A stretch of DNA of 64,000 bases from Entonaema liquescens (taxonomy: Eukaryota; Ascomycota; Sordariomycetes; Xylariales; Xylariaceae): positions 806,001 through 870,000 of the forward strand of contig CADCSX010000008.1 of assembly GCA_902805475.1 (NCBI GenBank). Direction: 5' to 3'. Below, in pieces: positions 49,654-60,006 of the stretch (the first letter of the stretch is position 1; each line of letters starts with the position of its first letter). A program made the position numbers and the translations under genes. The notes under the pieces are model-generated. The model was not told the DNA's origin, searched no databases, and saw only the letters and a list, made by a program, of their open reading frames with translations.

Positions 49654-52600
49654 TATGCTTGAAAGAGATCGGGAAGATATGTAATTAGGTTAGGTAATAA
49701 GAGATAGTTGGGTAGGATGGGGAGAGAGGAAAGACACAAAGGGAGGCCTTATAGGTGTTTACTTGGGAATATGTTTGTACCAATTACGGGGAAATGGAGA
49801 GAAGAGAATGTTGGAGCAATGGGAGAATTGGGGTGATCAAGGTAGGTTTTAATAGGTTGGACTCCGGCAAGTTATCGTGAAAGAGGCTAAACGAAAATAT
49901 GGTGTTGCTCAGAAATATATGCCGAGGGGTAAGAATAGTTTATAAAGGCTTTCAAAGTGTCTTTGTTATTTCTCCACACTGTTGCTACTTATTATCGACC
50001 ATTCTTTCAACTGGTTTGCTCGGTGTTGCGGGTAACAACAGCACGATGACATACGGCATCATCCCGAACAGACCGCCTTGCAGTCCATTCTAGACCAGGA
50101 CCCAGAGCCCCATTCACCGGCCAAGGGGAAATGTGGGCTGGGCAATAGTGTAGCCGGGTGGATTATATAAAAAAAAGAGGATTTTTCGGGTCATGGTATT
50201 TAAGCCGCCATCGATTATACCGAGGCGGTAGATGGCGGGAGATGGCGGAAGATGCCGGTAAGCTCGGGTTTAAAACGTCACCAGCATTTTGCTACGCGTC
50301 GTGTGAGCTCCCAGATTAAGAATAAGTCCTTTGATTCGTTCGGACCTTTTCATGTGACACGGTAGGGTGTATCTGTTTCTAGCGGGTATTTACTAATCCC
50401 CCATGGTAAGTGGTAAGTTGATAAAAGTTGAGAAAACCTCGATCGTGGGATGAGGTAATAGATGTATTACATTATGTACGCGTTTTTAGCAGATGTATCT
50501 AGAAATGATCAGAGTTAGTAGTTTAGATAATGAGGTAACACAGAACAATTGACATCGCTATGATGCAGATGAGGGGTAAGGAACAGGGAGAGCTTCAGAA
50601 GCTAAAACGGCTAGGGCCGAAAGAGGGGCAACTCTTATGTAGTTAGTTATCGGTCATAGGTGGTTCCAGCTCCAGGACCTCCTTCAATGTGCCTGGCCGT
50701 GGGCGGTGTTTGATTGATCCGGCCTTCTCGGATTATTAACCTTCCTTTTCCCGGCGCGCGTCTAATCAGGCACGCCCCACTTCGTTTGAAGCTTGGAAGC
50801 TAGAAAATAATTTTTTTTCTTTCTCCAACCATCGTCAATTCTTCCCAACAACATCAACACAGAATGATGTTACCAGGAGTAAATTGTAAGTCCACAAAAA
50901 TCCTCTTTTATTCACCTTTCATTGATGACATGTTGTAAACCGCAAACTAGAGTCTTTGACCTACGGGAATGAAACTGTTTTTACACGTCAGTCTGAGGAT
51001 AGAAATTGGATCTCAATTTGTTCAAGAGTCAATCTAGAACTTCATTGTGCTAACAAGATCTTAGGTAACCTATTGCATCAGGTAATGGATTGGATCTGTT
51101 ATGGCCATGTTCGAACAGAACCTAGTAATGGTAAGCTTCCCTTTCCTACCTACCGTTCACAATATTTGTATGATGATTCTTTCTATGCATTCGCATAGCT
51201 GGAAATTACCGTCCAAGGCTTCGGCCCTTGACGAAAAAAACTGGCTGTTGTCTGATCTATATTTCTTACATCTTAATTTTACAAAACTTATCTTGACGTG
51301 GTTGCTAATATCGCGTACAGCTAGTCGTTCTGACTAATTGACAAATGGTATGCAAATTTTCAACCCGACATTAATCAATAATCCTTGTATGATGAAGCGG
51401 CACTGGGCTCCGAATTATTATCACATGAGTCGATACGCCATTTTGTGGCAGGCCTAGAAAACCTCGCCCACTGATCACGACCTTTTCGTCTCGATCGATC
51501 CAATTGTGCACCGAACCTATCGGCTAACATGGGATCTCTGAAACCAGTATTCCTACACGGATGCCTAGTTCATAGTGCAGTATTCGGTGGTCAATCCGCT
51601 AGTGTGCAAACATTGCGCCTGGCCAGTGTATGATCATGAATATAAACTTCAAGAGTTTAACATACGCGATCAAGGTAAGCAAATTTGTTTTGCAGCATAT
51701 CAAAACCAATCTATCCTGATGAGCACAGATGACGAGTCTGATTCGGGTTTCCGTTGTAGACAACCTTTTTTACTACCATTCATGCATTATCTGAATTCTT
51801 ATCTTAACACCATATTTATTACTCTGTTGGAACCAATATATTCTAACTTAGTTACAGGCGCAACATTTCCAGCTGTACAGTTTCGGTTAGTACCCACTCG
51901 AGACTTCAAAGATGACATGCTGCTGCAATATGATGATCCGACTAAAACAATTGACAAGCATATGTCAGAGCTTCACGGCGTTGATGACTCCGGTCGTGTC
52001 TGACTGCAGCAGATGGAATCTATTCATCTCTTTGCTCAAGCCTTGTTCTGGACTAACTTGCCGGAATAGTAGTATCTACTAATTGCTGCCAACAATAACC
52101 ACATTTTGTATAGTTCTACGAGGTAAGGGATTCCTAAATTTCCTAAAGTTCCTACAAACCCTATAATGATGAACCAAAATTCACGACGGTCAACATAGCT
52201 CAATAGCATTGATGATATCGCCTTTGACAAGGCTGTGGATCTGATATAGGGTTTCGAACTTAGTTGTTTCTCCCATCAAGAATCTTACTGACTGATTCTA
52301 TAGTGTCAACCGCGTCTCAAAACTAATTTATTGGCATGTCCCTTGGTTCAACCAGTCTACGGTGGGCGTCGACAGGTAAGTTGTTTCAGAATTACTCAAT
52401 CTCATGGTTACCCTGGGCTATCTAACAAATGGCCCGAAATCCCCAATGCGCTCTATATATGCAGCTTCTATTGCTGTAATAGTCCTTAATAGAATAGTAA
52501 TAATGAAAATATTATGGAAAGCTGTGTTGTTACATGTACCTATGTCAACATCCAAAAAGACGCCAGTACCTAGATACAAATATCAAGGCATACCTGCCGT

Positions 52601-52860
52601 CTTCTAAAGCATTAAGAGTTATATTTAGCAGGCCATTATTACGAGGCCGTATTCTAAATCATACGTAGATTATACGATCATACCTATTGGACACATTTCA
52701 ACTACATCAACGAACCTAGGCATGTCACAATAACTACGGCTTATGTTGAGAATTATTTATGATTCGGGTATGGGTATCTAGTATAACGGACATAGGCCAA
52801 AGCGGAAGATTATAGCTCTAAATACGCTGAGCAAAATATTGCTTGAAGTAACGGCCAAGG
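49654..52860. other. Long intergenic / decayed region
   Basis: About 3.2 kb. 49654-50150 holds the fbp1 promoter. 50800-50890 looks like a genuine 5' leader and start (CAACATCAACACAGAATGATG, then GTAAGT 20 nt on). What follows to about 52620 has scattered protein-like fragments (for example a frame at 51357-51460 and 51533-52003) broken by many stops. I could not name the family. Possibly one or more dead genes. Confidence 0.4.
51533..52003 (+). pseudogene. Unrecognised decayed coding fragment
   Basis: An ATG at 51530-51532 starts GSLKPVFLHGCLVHSAVF, and a second frame from 51575 carries YKLQEFNIRDQ, joinable through a GTAAGC..CAG intron (about 51675-51856) to GATFPAVQFRLVPTRDF and an acidic end GVDDSGRV at 52003. 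The two frames do not connect without a frameshift. The pattern of a KPVFL-x-G start and a later PAV segment is faintly like AIG2/gamma-glutamylcyclotransferase-type proteins, but this is weak. Confidence 0.2.
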
Positions 52861-54867
52861 CTACGAACCAAGTATTATAGCGACAACAGCGCTGCCCCCG
52901 ACAGCTAACCACAAGTCGACGCCAGGCCTTTTCCGCGGCATAGCTGCACTCGACGGCGTCGCGGTAGCCGTAAATAAGCCGGTGAGTTGTGTTGTAGTTG
53001 TCGAGGGATCAGCGACAGCCGAGGCTGGCGGCGGCGTTGCTGTTGGGCCGATCTGTACAACGCCATTGGCGACGAAGCCGTCGCCGTTCAGGATGGCGCT
53101 CTGCTGCTCCTCGCTGCAACTTCCCGGAACGTCGCGAAGCCAACAAGTTGGTGAGGGAGCGGCGGGTAAGTCGAGAGCGCTGTTGGCTTCGGCGGAGCCG
53201 GTGGTGTTGTACGTAGATAGGTCGATGTTCTCGCCTGTAGACACGCTGTCGCCGCGGATGACCCGCGCGAATATCTCAAACGCCGTGGCTGGTTGGTATG
53301 CTGGTACGAAGTGGCCGGCTTGGTACACGCGGCTGAAGGACAGGTTGCCGAATTGCCGCACTACGCCGCCGATGTAGCTGTCGTTGACTATGATAGGCGC
53401 GTATCCGGCAGTCGTGAACCCTACCTCGTATCCTGTGGCGGTGGATGCGAGCGCTAGGGATACTGCCTCGCCGCCTAGCCAGTTGCAGATGTAGTCCCGG
53501 TCGCCGTATATAAAGCCCACGCGGATTCCTGCGTTTAGGAGCGAGGCTAGCTTAGGCACCATTGCCTCGCGTTCGTAGTCCCCAGTGGAAGCAAAGGCGG
53601 CAGCAACCTGGCCATTAGTCTCCGTGAAATTGAGACGCGTGCCGATGGCTTTCTGGAAGGCTGGCGTGTTCACGTACTCCAAGTACTGGCGTGGCGGAAA
53701 CGAATCAGGCACAGGGGCTGCGATATCATAGAGACTACGACCGGCGTCCGAGTAAGGAAGCATGACGTTGTTGGTGCAATTGTTATAAGCGGACTCGCAG
53801 ATGCGGTTTACATCTGGGACCGAGCCGGTATTATTTGGGTCCTTAATAGTGACGGCCGTCCGGCATTGGTTGATTAGGTCACGACACCCGCCGTCATTGT
53901 AGAAGCTAGCGTTGGCCATTTTTGCTCGTACTGAGTTGATAGCTGGAAAACCATAGGTGTTATCGACTGCCATGACGGGATAATATGGTGCTTGGATCAG
54001 GCCGTCAACGCAGCCGTTTATAATGCCCAGCGAGGTGAGGCGTATCTCGACGGAGGTGCTATTTGAAAAAGTGCCGTTGCTTCGAGCCTTGTTCATCTGC
54101 TCCCATTTCTGCGCAAATGCAGGGCCATATTTCCCTCCATAACTTTCGGAGAATAGATTCACACCTAGAATGTTGTCCTTTGGGGGGTTTAACTCCGGGA
54201 ATGTTCCAAGGAAGCTCTGTAGCATGTGCCAAACAGCAATGGCAGCCGTCTCAGTCGTATTGGCCGTATGATTAGCGTTCATAGAACTGAATGTGCCATC
54301 GAGATATGCATTCGACGGTAGCGAATCCGGTCTCTTATTAGGTAGGGTATAGACTTCACTGGTGAGTAGGTTAAGGGAACCATTTGTAGGGAAATCGTAG
54401 GAAAACCCAACCTGGTTGGGCTGGTCGATGAATAACATATTCGACGCCCTATCCCAACCCCACTCCCGGGCTACAGTTGTGAATGTGTCAGTGCTATTGT
54501 CAACTACTTCGCAAGGTCCGTTCTCGGTGAAGAAGCCGAACATAGAACTCGACCCTGGGCCACCATTCAGCCAGATCGTCAGACTGGAATTGGCCTGCCG
54601 GTCCCGGGCGCCAACGAACCAAAAGAAAGTGTTTGTGGGGAAGTCTCCCGGGAGGCTCACCCAACCAGTATACTGGGTTTGCGATTCGAATGCTGTGTTA
54701 CAGGCTCCATGAGGTACCTTATAGCTGATTTTGATATTAGGGTCTATTGGCGATGAGATAGTCGTAAGGTTCAGATCCTGGGGAGTTGCATTGGGAAACT
54801 GTCCATTTACCAGGCGAGATAGTGTTATGGCAGCAACTAGAACCGTATTGGCGCAGTTCAGTCGCAT
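52861..54867 (-). CDS. Secreted serine carboxypeptidase, S10 family, probably GPI-anchored
   Basis: Single exon, 668 aa from the Met at 54867. The frame extends to an earlier Met at 54984, but only the inner start places a signal peptide (MRLNCANTVLVAAITLSRLVNG) at the N-terminus. Motifs: WLNGGPGSSS (about residues 99-108), FSESYGGKYGP with catalytic Ser242, GDRDYICNWLGGEAV with the Asp, and AGHFVPAYQP with the His. Many N-glycosylation sequons are present. The C-terminus has a Ser/Thr/Ala/Pro-rich stretch and a hydrophobic tail (LWLAVGGSAVVAIILGS), as in GPI-anchored wall proteins. It removes C-terminal residues from peptides at the cell surface or in the wall. Confidence 0.92.
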   Translation of the reverse strand: MRLNCANTVLVAAITLSRLVNGQFPNATPQDLNLTTISSPIDPNIKISYKVPHGACNTAFESQTQYTGWVSLPGDFPTNTFFWFVGARDRQANSSLTIWLNGGPGSSSMFGFFTENGPCEVVDNSTDTFTTVAREWGWDRASNMLFIDQPNQVGFSYDFPTNGSLNLLTSEVYTLPNKRPDSLPSNAYLDGTFSSMNANHTANTTETAAIAVWHMLQSFLGTFPELNPPKDNILGVNLFSESYGGKYGPAFAQKWEQMNKARSNGTFSNSTSVEIRLTSLGIINGCVDGLIQAPYYPVMAVDNTYGFPAINSVRAKMANASFYNDGGCRDLINQCRTAVTIKDPNNTGSVPDVNRICESAYNNCTNNVMLPYSDAGRSLYDIAAPVPDSFPPRQYLEYVNTPAFQKAIGTRLNFTETNGQVAAAFASTGDYEREAMVPKLASLLNAGIRVGFIYGDRDYICNWLGGEAVSLALASTATGYEVGFTTAGYAPIIVNDSYIGGVVRQFGNLSFSRVYQAGHFVPAYQPATAFEIFARVIRGDSVSTGENIDLSTYNTTGSAEANSALDLPAAPSPTCWLRDVPGSCSEEQQSAILNGDGFVANGVVQIGPTATPPPASAVADPSTTTTQLTGLFTATATPSSAAMPRKRPGVDLWLAVGGSAVVAIILGS

Positions 54868-55583
54868 TATCGCCGTCTGACGGTCTTCATTCTTGGTTGT
54901 TATAGGCTTCCTAAGCCGAGGTAAGTAAAATGTAGGGTTACGAGGACTAATAGGAAGAGACGTTAGAAATAGAATGAAGTTCAATTAGAAGTCATATAGG
55001 TAATTAATGTCTTAAACTTGATTTAAGAACCAACGTAGGCTTATAGCTATTATGAACATTGAAGTGGGCAGGTTAACAGAGAGTGGGCTGCTGCGGGATT
55101 TGGTGGAGATTTCATTAGTATTGCGCTAGCGTCGGGTACCTTGCATTAGATATATCCCCGATTGTTCAATTATAATGCTTATATACATAAATAACACTTC
55201 ATTTATGTAGGTACCTAGGTAGGTAACCTCTAAAAGAAAGAGGGTTTACCTAGGTATGTAGCAGATGCTGAACCTAGCGTCTTTTAAAAGGCTTCTTACA
55301 AGTGAATATGGTAAACAACAAACAATGGAGATACGCTTTTTGGACTATATCTTACAGACTTCCGAACGATAGGTTCTACTTAAGGGTATAATAGAATCAG
55401 CACGCTTCTTGTCGTGGCATGCGTTAAGCCCAATATGTACTAGTTCTCAGCTCAGCTGAGGCTGAATCGACCCAAGTTGGCGCAAAATATCATTTTTTCC
55501 CCCTTACTCGAGAATATCCACGGTTTCCTACGTCTTTTTACAAACCATAAACTATGTATATATAAAGAGAAGACGTATCTAAA
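54868..55583. other. Divergent promoter region
   Basis: About 700 bp between divergent genes, with the palindromic run GTAGGTACCTAGGTAGGTA at 55207-55225. No gene is seen. Confidence 0.4.
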
Positions 55584-57418
55584 ATGTCTTCGTCGGGTTC
55601 CGGCTATTCAGCCACTGATATCATCACCTTCATTGGTGTGCCCTTGGCTGTCCTTGGCGTATTGCCCATCCTATATAACACCGTCGCGACGCTAGCAGCA
55701 CTATCTAAAATTAAGCGTATGCTTAGACACGGTCGGCTAACGGCATTGACGCGTAGTGATGTGGTAAACCGGGTAATCGAGGTGGAATTACCACGATATG
55801 CCGTTACACCGTGTGACCGCTTCGAAGAGACTGAGCTATACTGGCGGCCTTCTCGCCAGCCAAGCTCTATCCCCGGCGGGTCGTGGACTACGTTCAACTG
55901 GCGGACCCGCGCTATCGGTGCTAAAACTCAACGTTTGGAATATGCAGACCAGCTGAGGCAACCGCAAGTTGACGTGGCTTTTGACACGCTTGTCGCTTAT
56001 TTACTAGACCTAGGCGCTATCCCTGATGCGCATGGTTGGAAGCTGCTGCGTTCGACGGGACTGTGGACTCCTACGGGTTGCTCATTAATGAGCTCGCCTG
56101 ATGGCCAGCATGAGGCTTTAACCATCGCCCCTCTAGACGACTCCGATGGACATCTATCCCTCAGGGTGAACTGGTCGTCGAGCTGGATAACTCGGGACTT
56201 CTCTTCTTTGCCTCCCTATTGGATACGACTTCCCCCACCGCCTAAGCTAGAACCACTTGAGACTACAGGAACTACTGCTCTAGAAGATGCACCTTCAATA
56301 ATTGAGCAAGAGCTTAAAGAAGATGATCTAGGAAAAGCGAAGGAAAAGGAGGGTGGTAGCTTGCATAAACCGTCTTTCGACTCGATCCAGAAACAAGCTG
56401 AGAAAAGCACGAATTTAGCAATAACATGCCAGATATCTATTGACGGACTCATCACCGCGAATAGCCAGGAAGACGGCACACCGCGCTGGTGTATAAGTCT
56501 GCAAAGCCTCTACATCGAACACCTCCGGATCCGCCCCGGCAAGTCCGAGGGTATCTGGTTCGCGAGTGCAGCAACAGCCTACGGAACCACAAGCCAGACC
56601 GTCCTATGGAACTACAAGATCCCCGACGAGATCCTCACCTTCGCCCGCCGGGACAGCGTGCCCTGCGGCGTGCTCGTGCTCCTGGGCGTAGTGGACGAGT
56701 CGCAGACGCCGCAGTGGGCTACGAACTTCAACGACCAAGACGAGGCGCGGGAGCTGTTTTTCCGACGCAGCGCCGAGCAGCGTGCCGCGGTCATGGCGGA
56801 GTCCAAGATGACGCCGCCGCAGAGGGAGGTCGCTGCAAGGGAGCGCATGCAAAGGGAGATGAGCCAGAGGTTGCAGGATAGTAAGTAACCCTTTCCCCCC
56901 TTCTCCTTGGGCTTGGACATTTGTTTGTCAAGTATCTGGGTAATAGGTTATGTATTGCTCACGCACGAATAGTGCGCGACCGCTCAAGGCTCGAGCAACA
57001 GCGTCGTGAGGCGCGCACGTCCGAGGCGCTGCAGAGTCCGAAGTGGGACACAGGGCTCGTAGCCGAACACTACCTGCGGTGGCTGAAGCAGAACCCCGAT
57101 CGCGCAGCGGCCGGCGGTATCAGCGTTCACTCAGATCTGACCCTCCGAGACGTCGTAGGGTCGCTATTGCATCGCATGGTGCTCGACGGCCGGTTCGCTT
57201 CGTCGATCTGCAAGATGCTGGATGGGTGGAAGGCCTGGGCGGATAACGGCGGCATGAGAAGATCGGATTTCGAAATTCTGTGCGAGGATCATGTCCTGTT
57301 TGCCTTGGCGAGTTTCCTGGTTGCTCTGGTTAGGGATACTTCCACGGCTCACGGGGGCACGCTGTCGTTGGATTTGCAGGAATGTCTGAGGATGTGGAAG
57401 ACTGTTAGGCTGGGTTAA
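55584..57418 (+). CDS. Conserved-looking protein of unknown function, N-terminal membrane anchor
   Basis: Model: join(55584-56880, 56973-57418), 580 aa; the intron joins SQRLQD to MRDRSRLEQQRREAR in frame. I do not recognise the family. Residues 13-40 (ITFIGVPLAVLGVLPILYNTVATLAAL) form one membrane helix near the N-terminus. Then come a soluble beta-rich-looking region with Trp-rich segments (ELYWRPSRQPS, WTTFNWRTRAIG), an acidic/Pro-rich linker around residues 220-270, a second conserved-looking region (PRWCISLQSLYIEHLRI, AYGTTSQTVLWNYKIPDEILTFARR), a charged helix (RREAARERMQREMSQRL-type) and a helical C-terminal part. Codon use is like that of other genes here, supporting a real gene. Confidence 0.7.
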
Positions 57419-58334
57419 GTATCTTGAAGGGATATTGATATTCACGATTTATTATTCGGTCTATGACTAGAGTAAACCATCTTCCTCTTCAAGTACGCTT
57501 GTGATGTAAACGTGTAACCCATATGATACCCTTGCTAAAAAGTACTGCGGCTCTAATACGAAATATATCAATGCTCACAGCCCAGATTCAAGTACCAGCA
57601 TATTGTATTATTATTACACAATTGGGAGTAAAAAACACATTTACCCTTCTCAGAACCCCGACTTCATACCTATTCTCTCATTCCAGCACTATTGTAATCC
57701 ACACAGTCTACGAGACATCATCACATATCTGCCGATAAGTACATCGTATCCGTAAAGCAAGCCCGCTTCTTTCCAGCTCTCTATTTTTAGCAGTAGCCGA
57801 CTAGTCTTGTAGTACGCCAACTCGATCGAAAGCTGAATCGGGGTGTTGTCGTGGGCTGCTCCGGGGGTACAGCACAGCCGTGTCTCGGCTCCTGGCATGA
57901 GACTCGGGGGAAAGGGTTTATTCAACTGGTGCCGGTGACACATGCCAGAGGGTATGGATCAATAGCGCAGATACGCGCGTGGGACAAAGATGTCGGACGT
58001 CCTTTAGCTTCGCACTTCCATCGGTGTGACTACGGTTTAAGTTTAAGGGTTTGTATGATGAAGGCCACTATATAGTCAAATTAATTAAAGTAGGATAACA
58101 CGGTACGGTACGGTACGGGTGACATTGAGAGACGTATGGGGTTGATAGGTATTCGGAATTAGATGGTATAATGCCCGGTAGATATAGGGCTAAGTAACAC
58201 ATGAAAATATATACAATCGAAGTAACCAATGAACGCCGACCCAATGCAAGATTAGCCCCTGTCTGCCACCGCCGGATACTCAAAGAATGCACACGCTTCT
58301 AGCCATGTCCATTTCTATAGTTAGGTACGCAAGT
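57419..58334. other. Intergenic
   Basis: About 900 bp between converging genes, with a (GGTAC)n run near 58099-58118. Short frames are unsupported. Confidence 0.4.
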
Positions 58335-60006
58335 CTAGATGTGTTTACCCTTGACGAGGACGGGGTGGGCCTCAGTGTTGAAAACCCAGGTATTATCATG
58401 CGCAGCGTTAACCTGCCACTCAGCGTCGTCGGTCTGGATCAGATAGCTATACTTCAAGACCTCGGCGAACCAGAAGCTCTCCTGGAAGTCGTCGAAGCCG
58501 CCGCCGGCCTCGGCGTTGACGTCTTTGATGGAGCTGTAGCCGACGCCGGCGCTGCACGTCTTGTTGATGCTCTGGAAGGCCTCCCACGCCCAGTCCTGGT
58601 ACTTGGGGTCGCCCGTCGCCCGGTACGCGTAGTAGAAGCTCTCGATCACCTCGGGCCGCAGCACGTAGCTCCCGCCGCCCGACGGGATCCAGAACCCGGC
58701 CTTCTCGTAGAAGTCGGCGGACCCCTCGGGGGGCGGGCTGTTGTTGCTGGCGTTGCGCGCGATGTTGCTGTCTTGCCAGTTGAACACCTCCGGGCCGATG
58801 CCGGTGACGGTGGCGACGTAGGTCTCGTGGCATGCGTTCACGAGCTCGAGTCCGAATTTGGTGTACTCTTCCTTGTCGAGCGTCAGGCCGCCGAGGATGA
58901 AGCTGCCGCCGTCAAAGCACGCCAGATGTGTCGACACGAAGTTAAGTTGGTCTCGTCCGTTGTAGGCAGCCAGGAACGTCAATTCGGGACGACTGGTCGG
59001 GTTTGAGGCCAGGTACTTGATGCTCGAGTCGACAGCGGTAATCCATCGGTCCTTGTAAGTGCCGAAACGGTCCTGATCGTAGACATACATCTTGATCAGG
59101 TACTCGTAGAACGAATCCGTGCCGCCGTTCCAGCCGCCGCTAGAGTCAGCGAAGGTGCCGTCTGAGACTCTGACATTGGTTCCGATCAATCCTGGGTAGG
59201 GCTCGCCTACGTCAGGGTTGCGCACATTAAGAAGGTAGTCCTCAGCAACTTGTGTCAACTTGGCATATTTATCATCTCCCGTGATGTCACTCAAGCGAGT
59301 CCATTCAAGTACCAAAGTTCCAATCGTGGCAATACCGTTAGTGGTGTCATCACCAACATGATAGCCATCTGAGCTGTAGACTAGCGTGTTGATGGGAACA
59401 CCGCTAGGGGTATCAAAAGCCACGCTGAGAACATCAGCTAGACTTATTGCTTTCTCAAGAATCTTGTCAACCGAAGCCTGGTCCTTTGCATATTTCTTGA
59501 GAGGGCCATTCAGAAAATCATATGCTAATACACAGTGAGCAAATAGATGTAACAAGGGCGTTCCTTGCTTGCTCACCTGAGAGGAGACCGGCTAAATAAC
59601 GAATAGTAGTCTCAAACACGGAGACATTTTCTGCGCCAGGGGCAGTAGCATTGAAGTTGACAGTCTGGATATGGTCCACAATAGCATTGATGACATCTGC
59701 ATTTTCCATTATGAGAGCTGTGGAGATGGCATCAACTGCACTGGCTCCCCATCCATTTCTGTTACTTGTGTTAGTCCATATTCGAAACTTTTCTTCAACA
59801 ATATTTACGCACCGGTCATTTTGGTAGGTTTTTGAAATGGGTCTCAAAGTGTCGTTAGGGAACGCGTATTGGTAGTAGCCGTCCCAAGAACGCTGGAAGG
59901 CCGCTTTGACGGCGTCGGCTCTATCCGGATGAGATACATAGGCTGGCTGAGCTACAGCGTAGGAGACACCACCCAAGAGGGCCAGAGCTTGTTTAGTGTT
60001 CACCAT
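58335..60006 (-). CDS. Secreted GH47 alpha-1,2-mannosidase (class I)
   Basis: Model: complement(join(58335-59524, 59577-60006)), 539 aa. Signal peptide MVNTKQALALLGGVSYAVAQ, then AFQRSWDGYYQYAFPNDTLRPIS, GWGASAVDAISTALIM, ETTIRYLAGLLSAYD (intron here), GGTDSFYEYLIKMY, HLACFDGGSFILGG, RPEVIESFYYAYRATGD and the C-terminal VFNTEAHPV, where the Thr coordinates Ca2+. All are signatures of glycoside hydrolase family 47. The lack of an N-terminal membrane anchor points to the secreted/Golgi-lumen fungal type (MsdS/Mns1B-like), trimming alpha-1,2-mannose from N-glycans. The 3' half is GC-rich, which opens a long meaningless frame on the other strand. Confidence 0.94.

Noticed and set aside
58287..59006. 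Open frame of 239 codons on the plus strand
   Set aside because: It lies antisense to the GC-rich half of the GH47 mannosidase, is Val/Ala/Gly-repetitive and shows no domain. It is a shadow of strong third-position bias.
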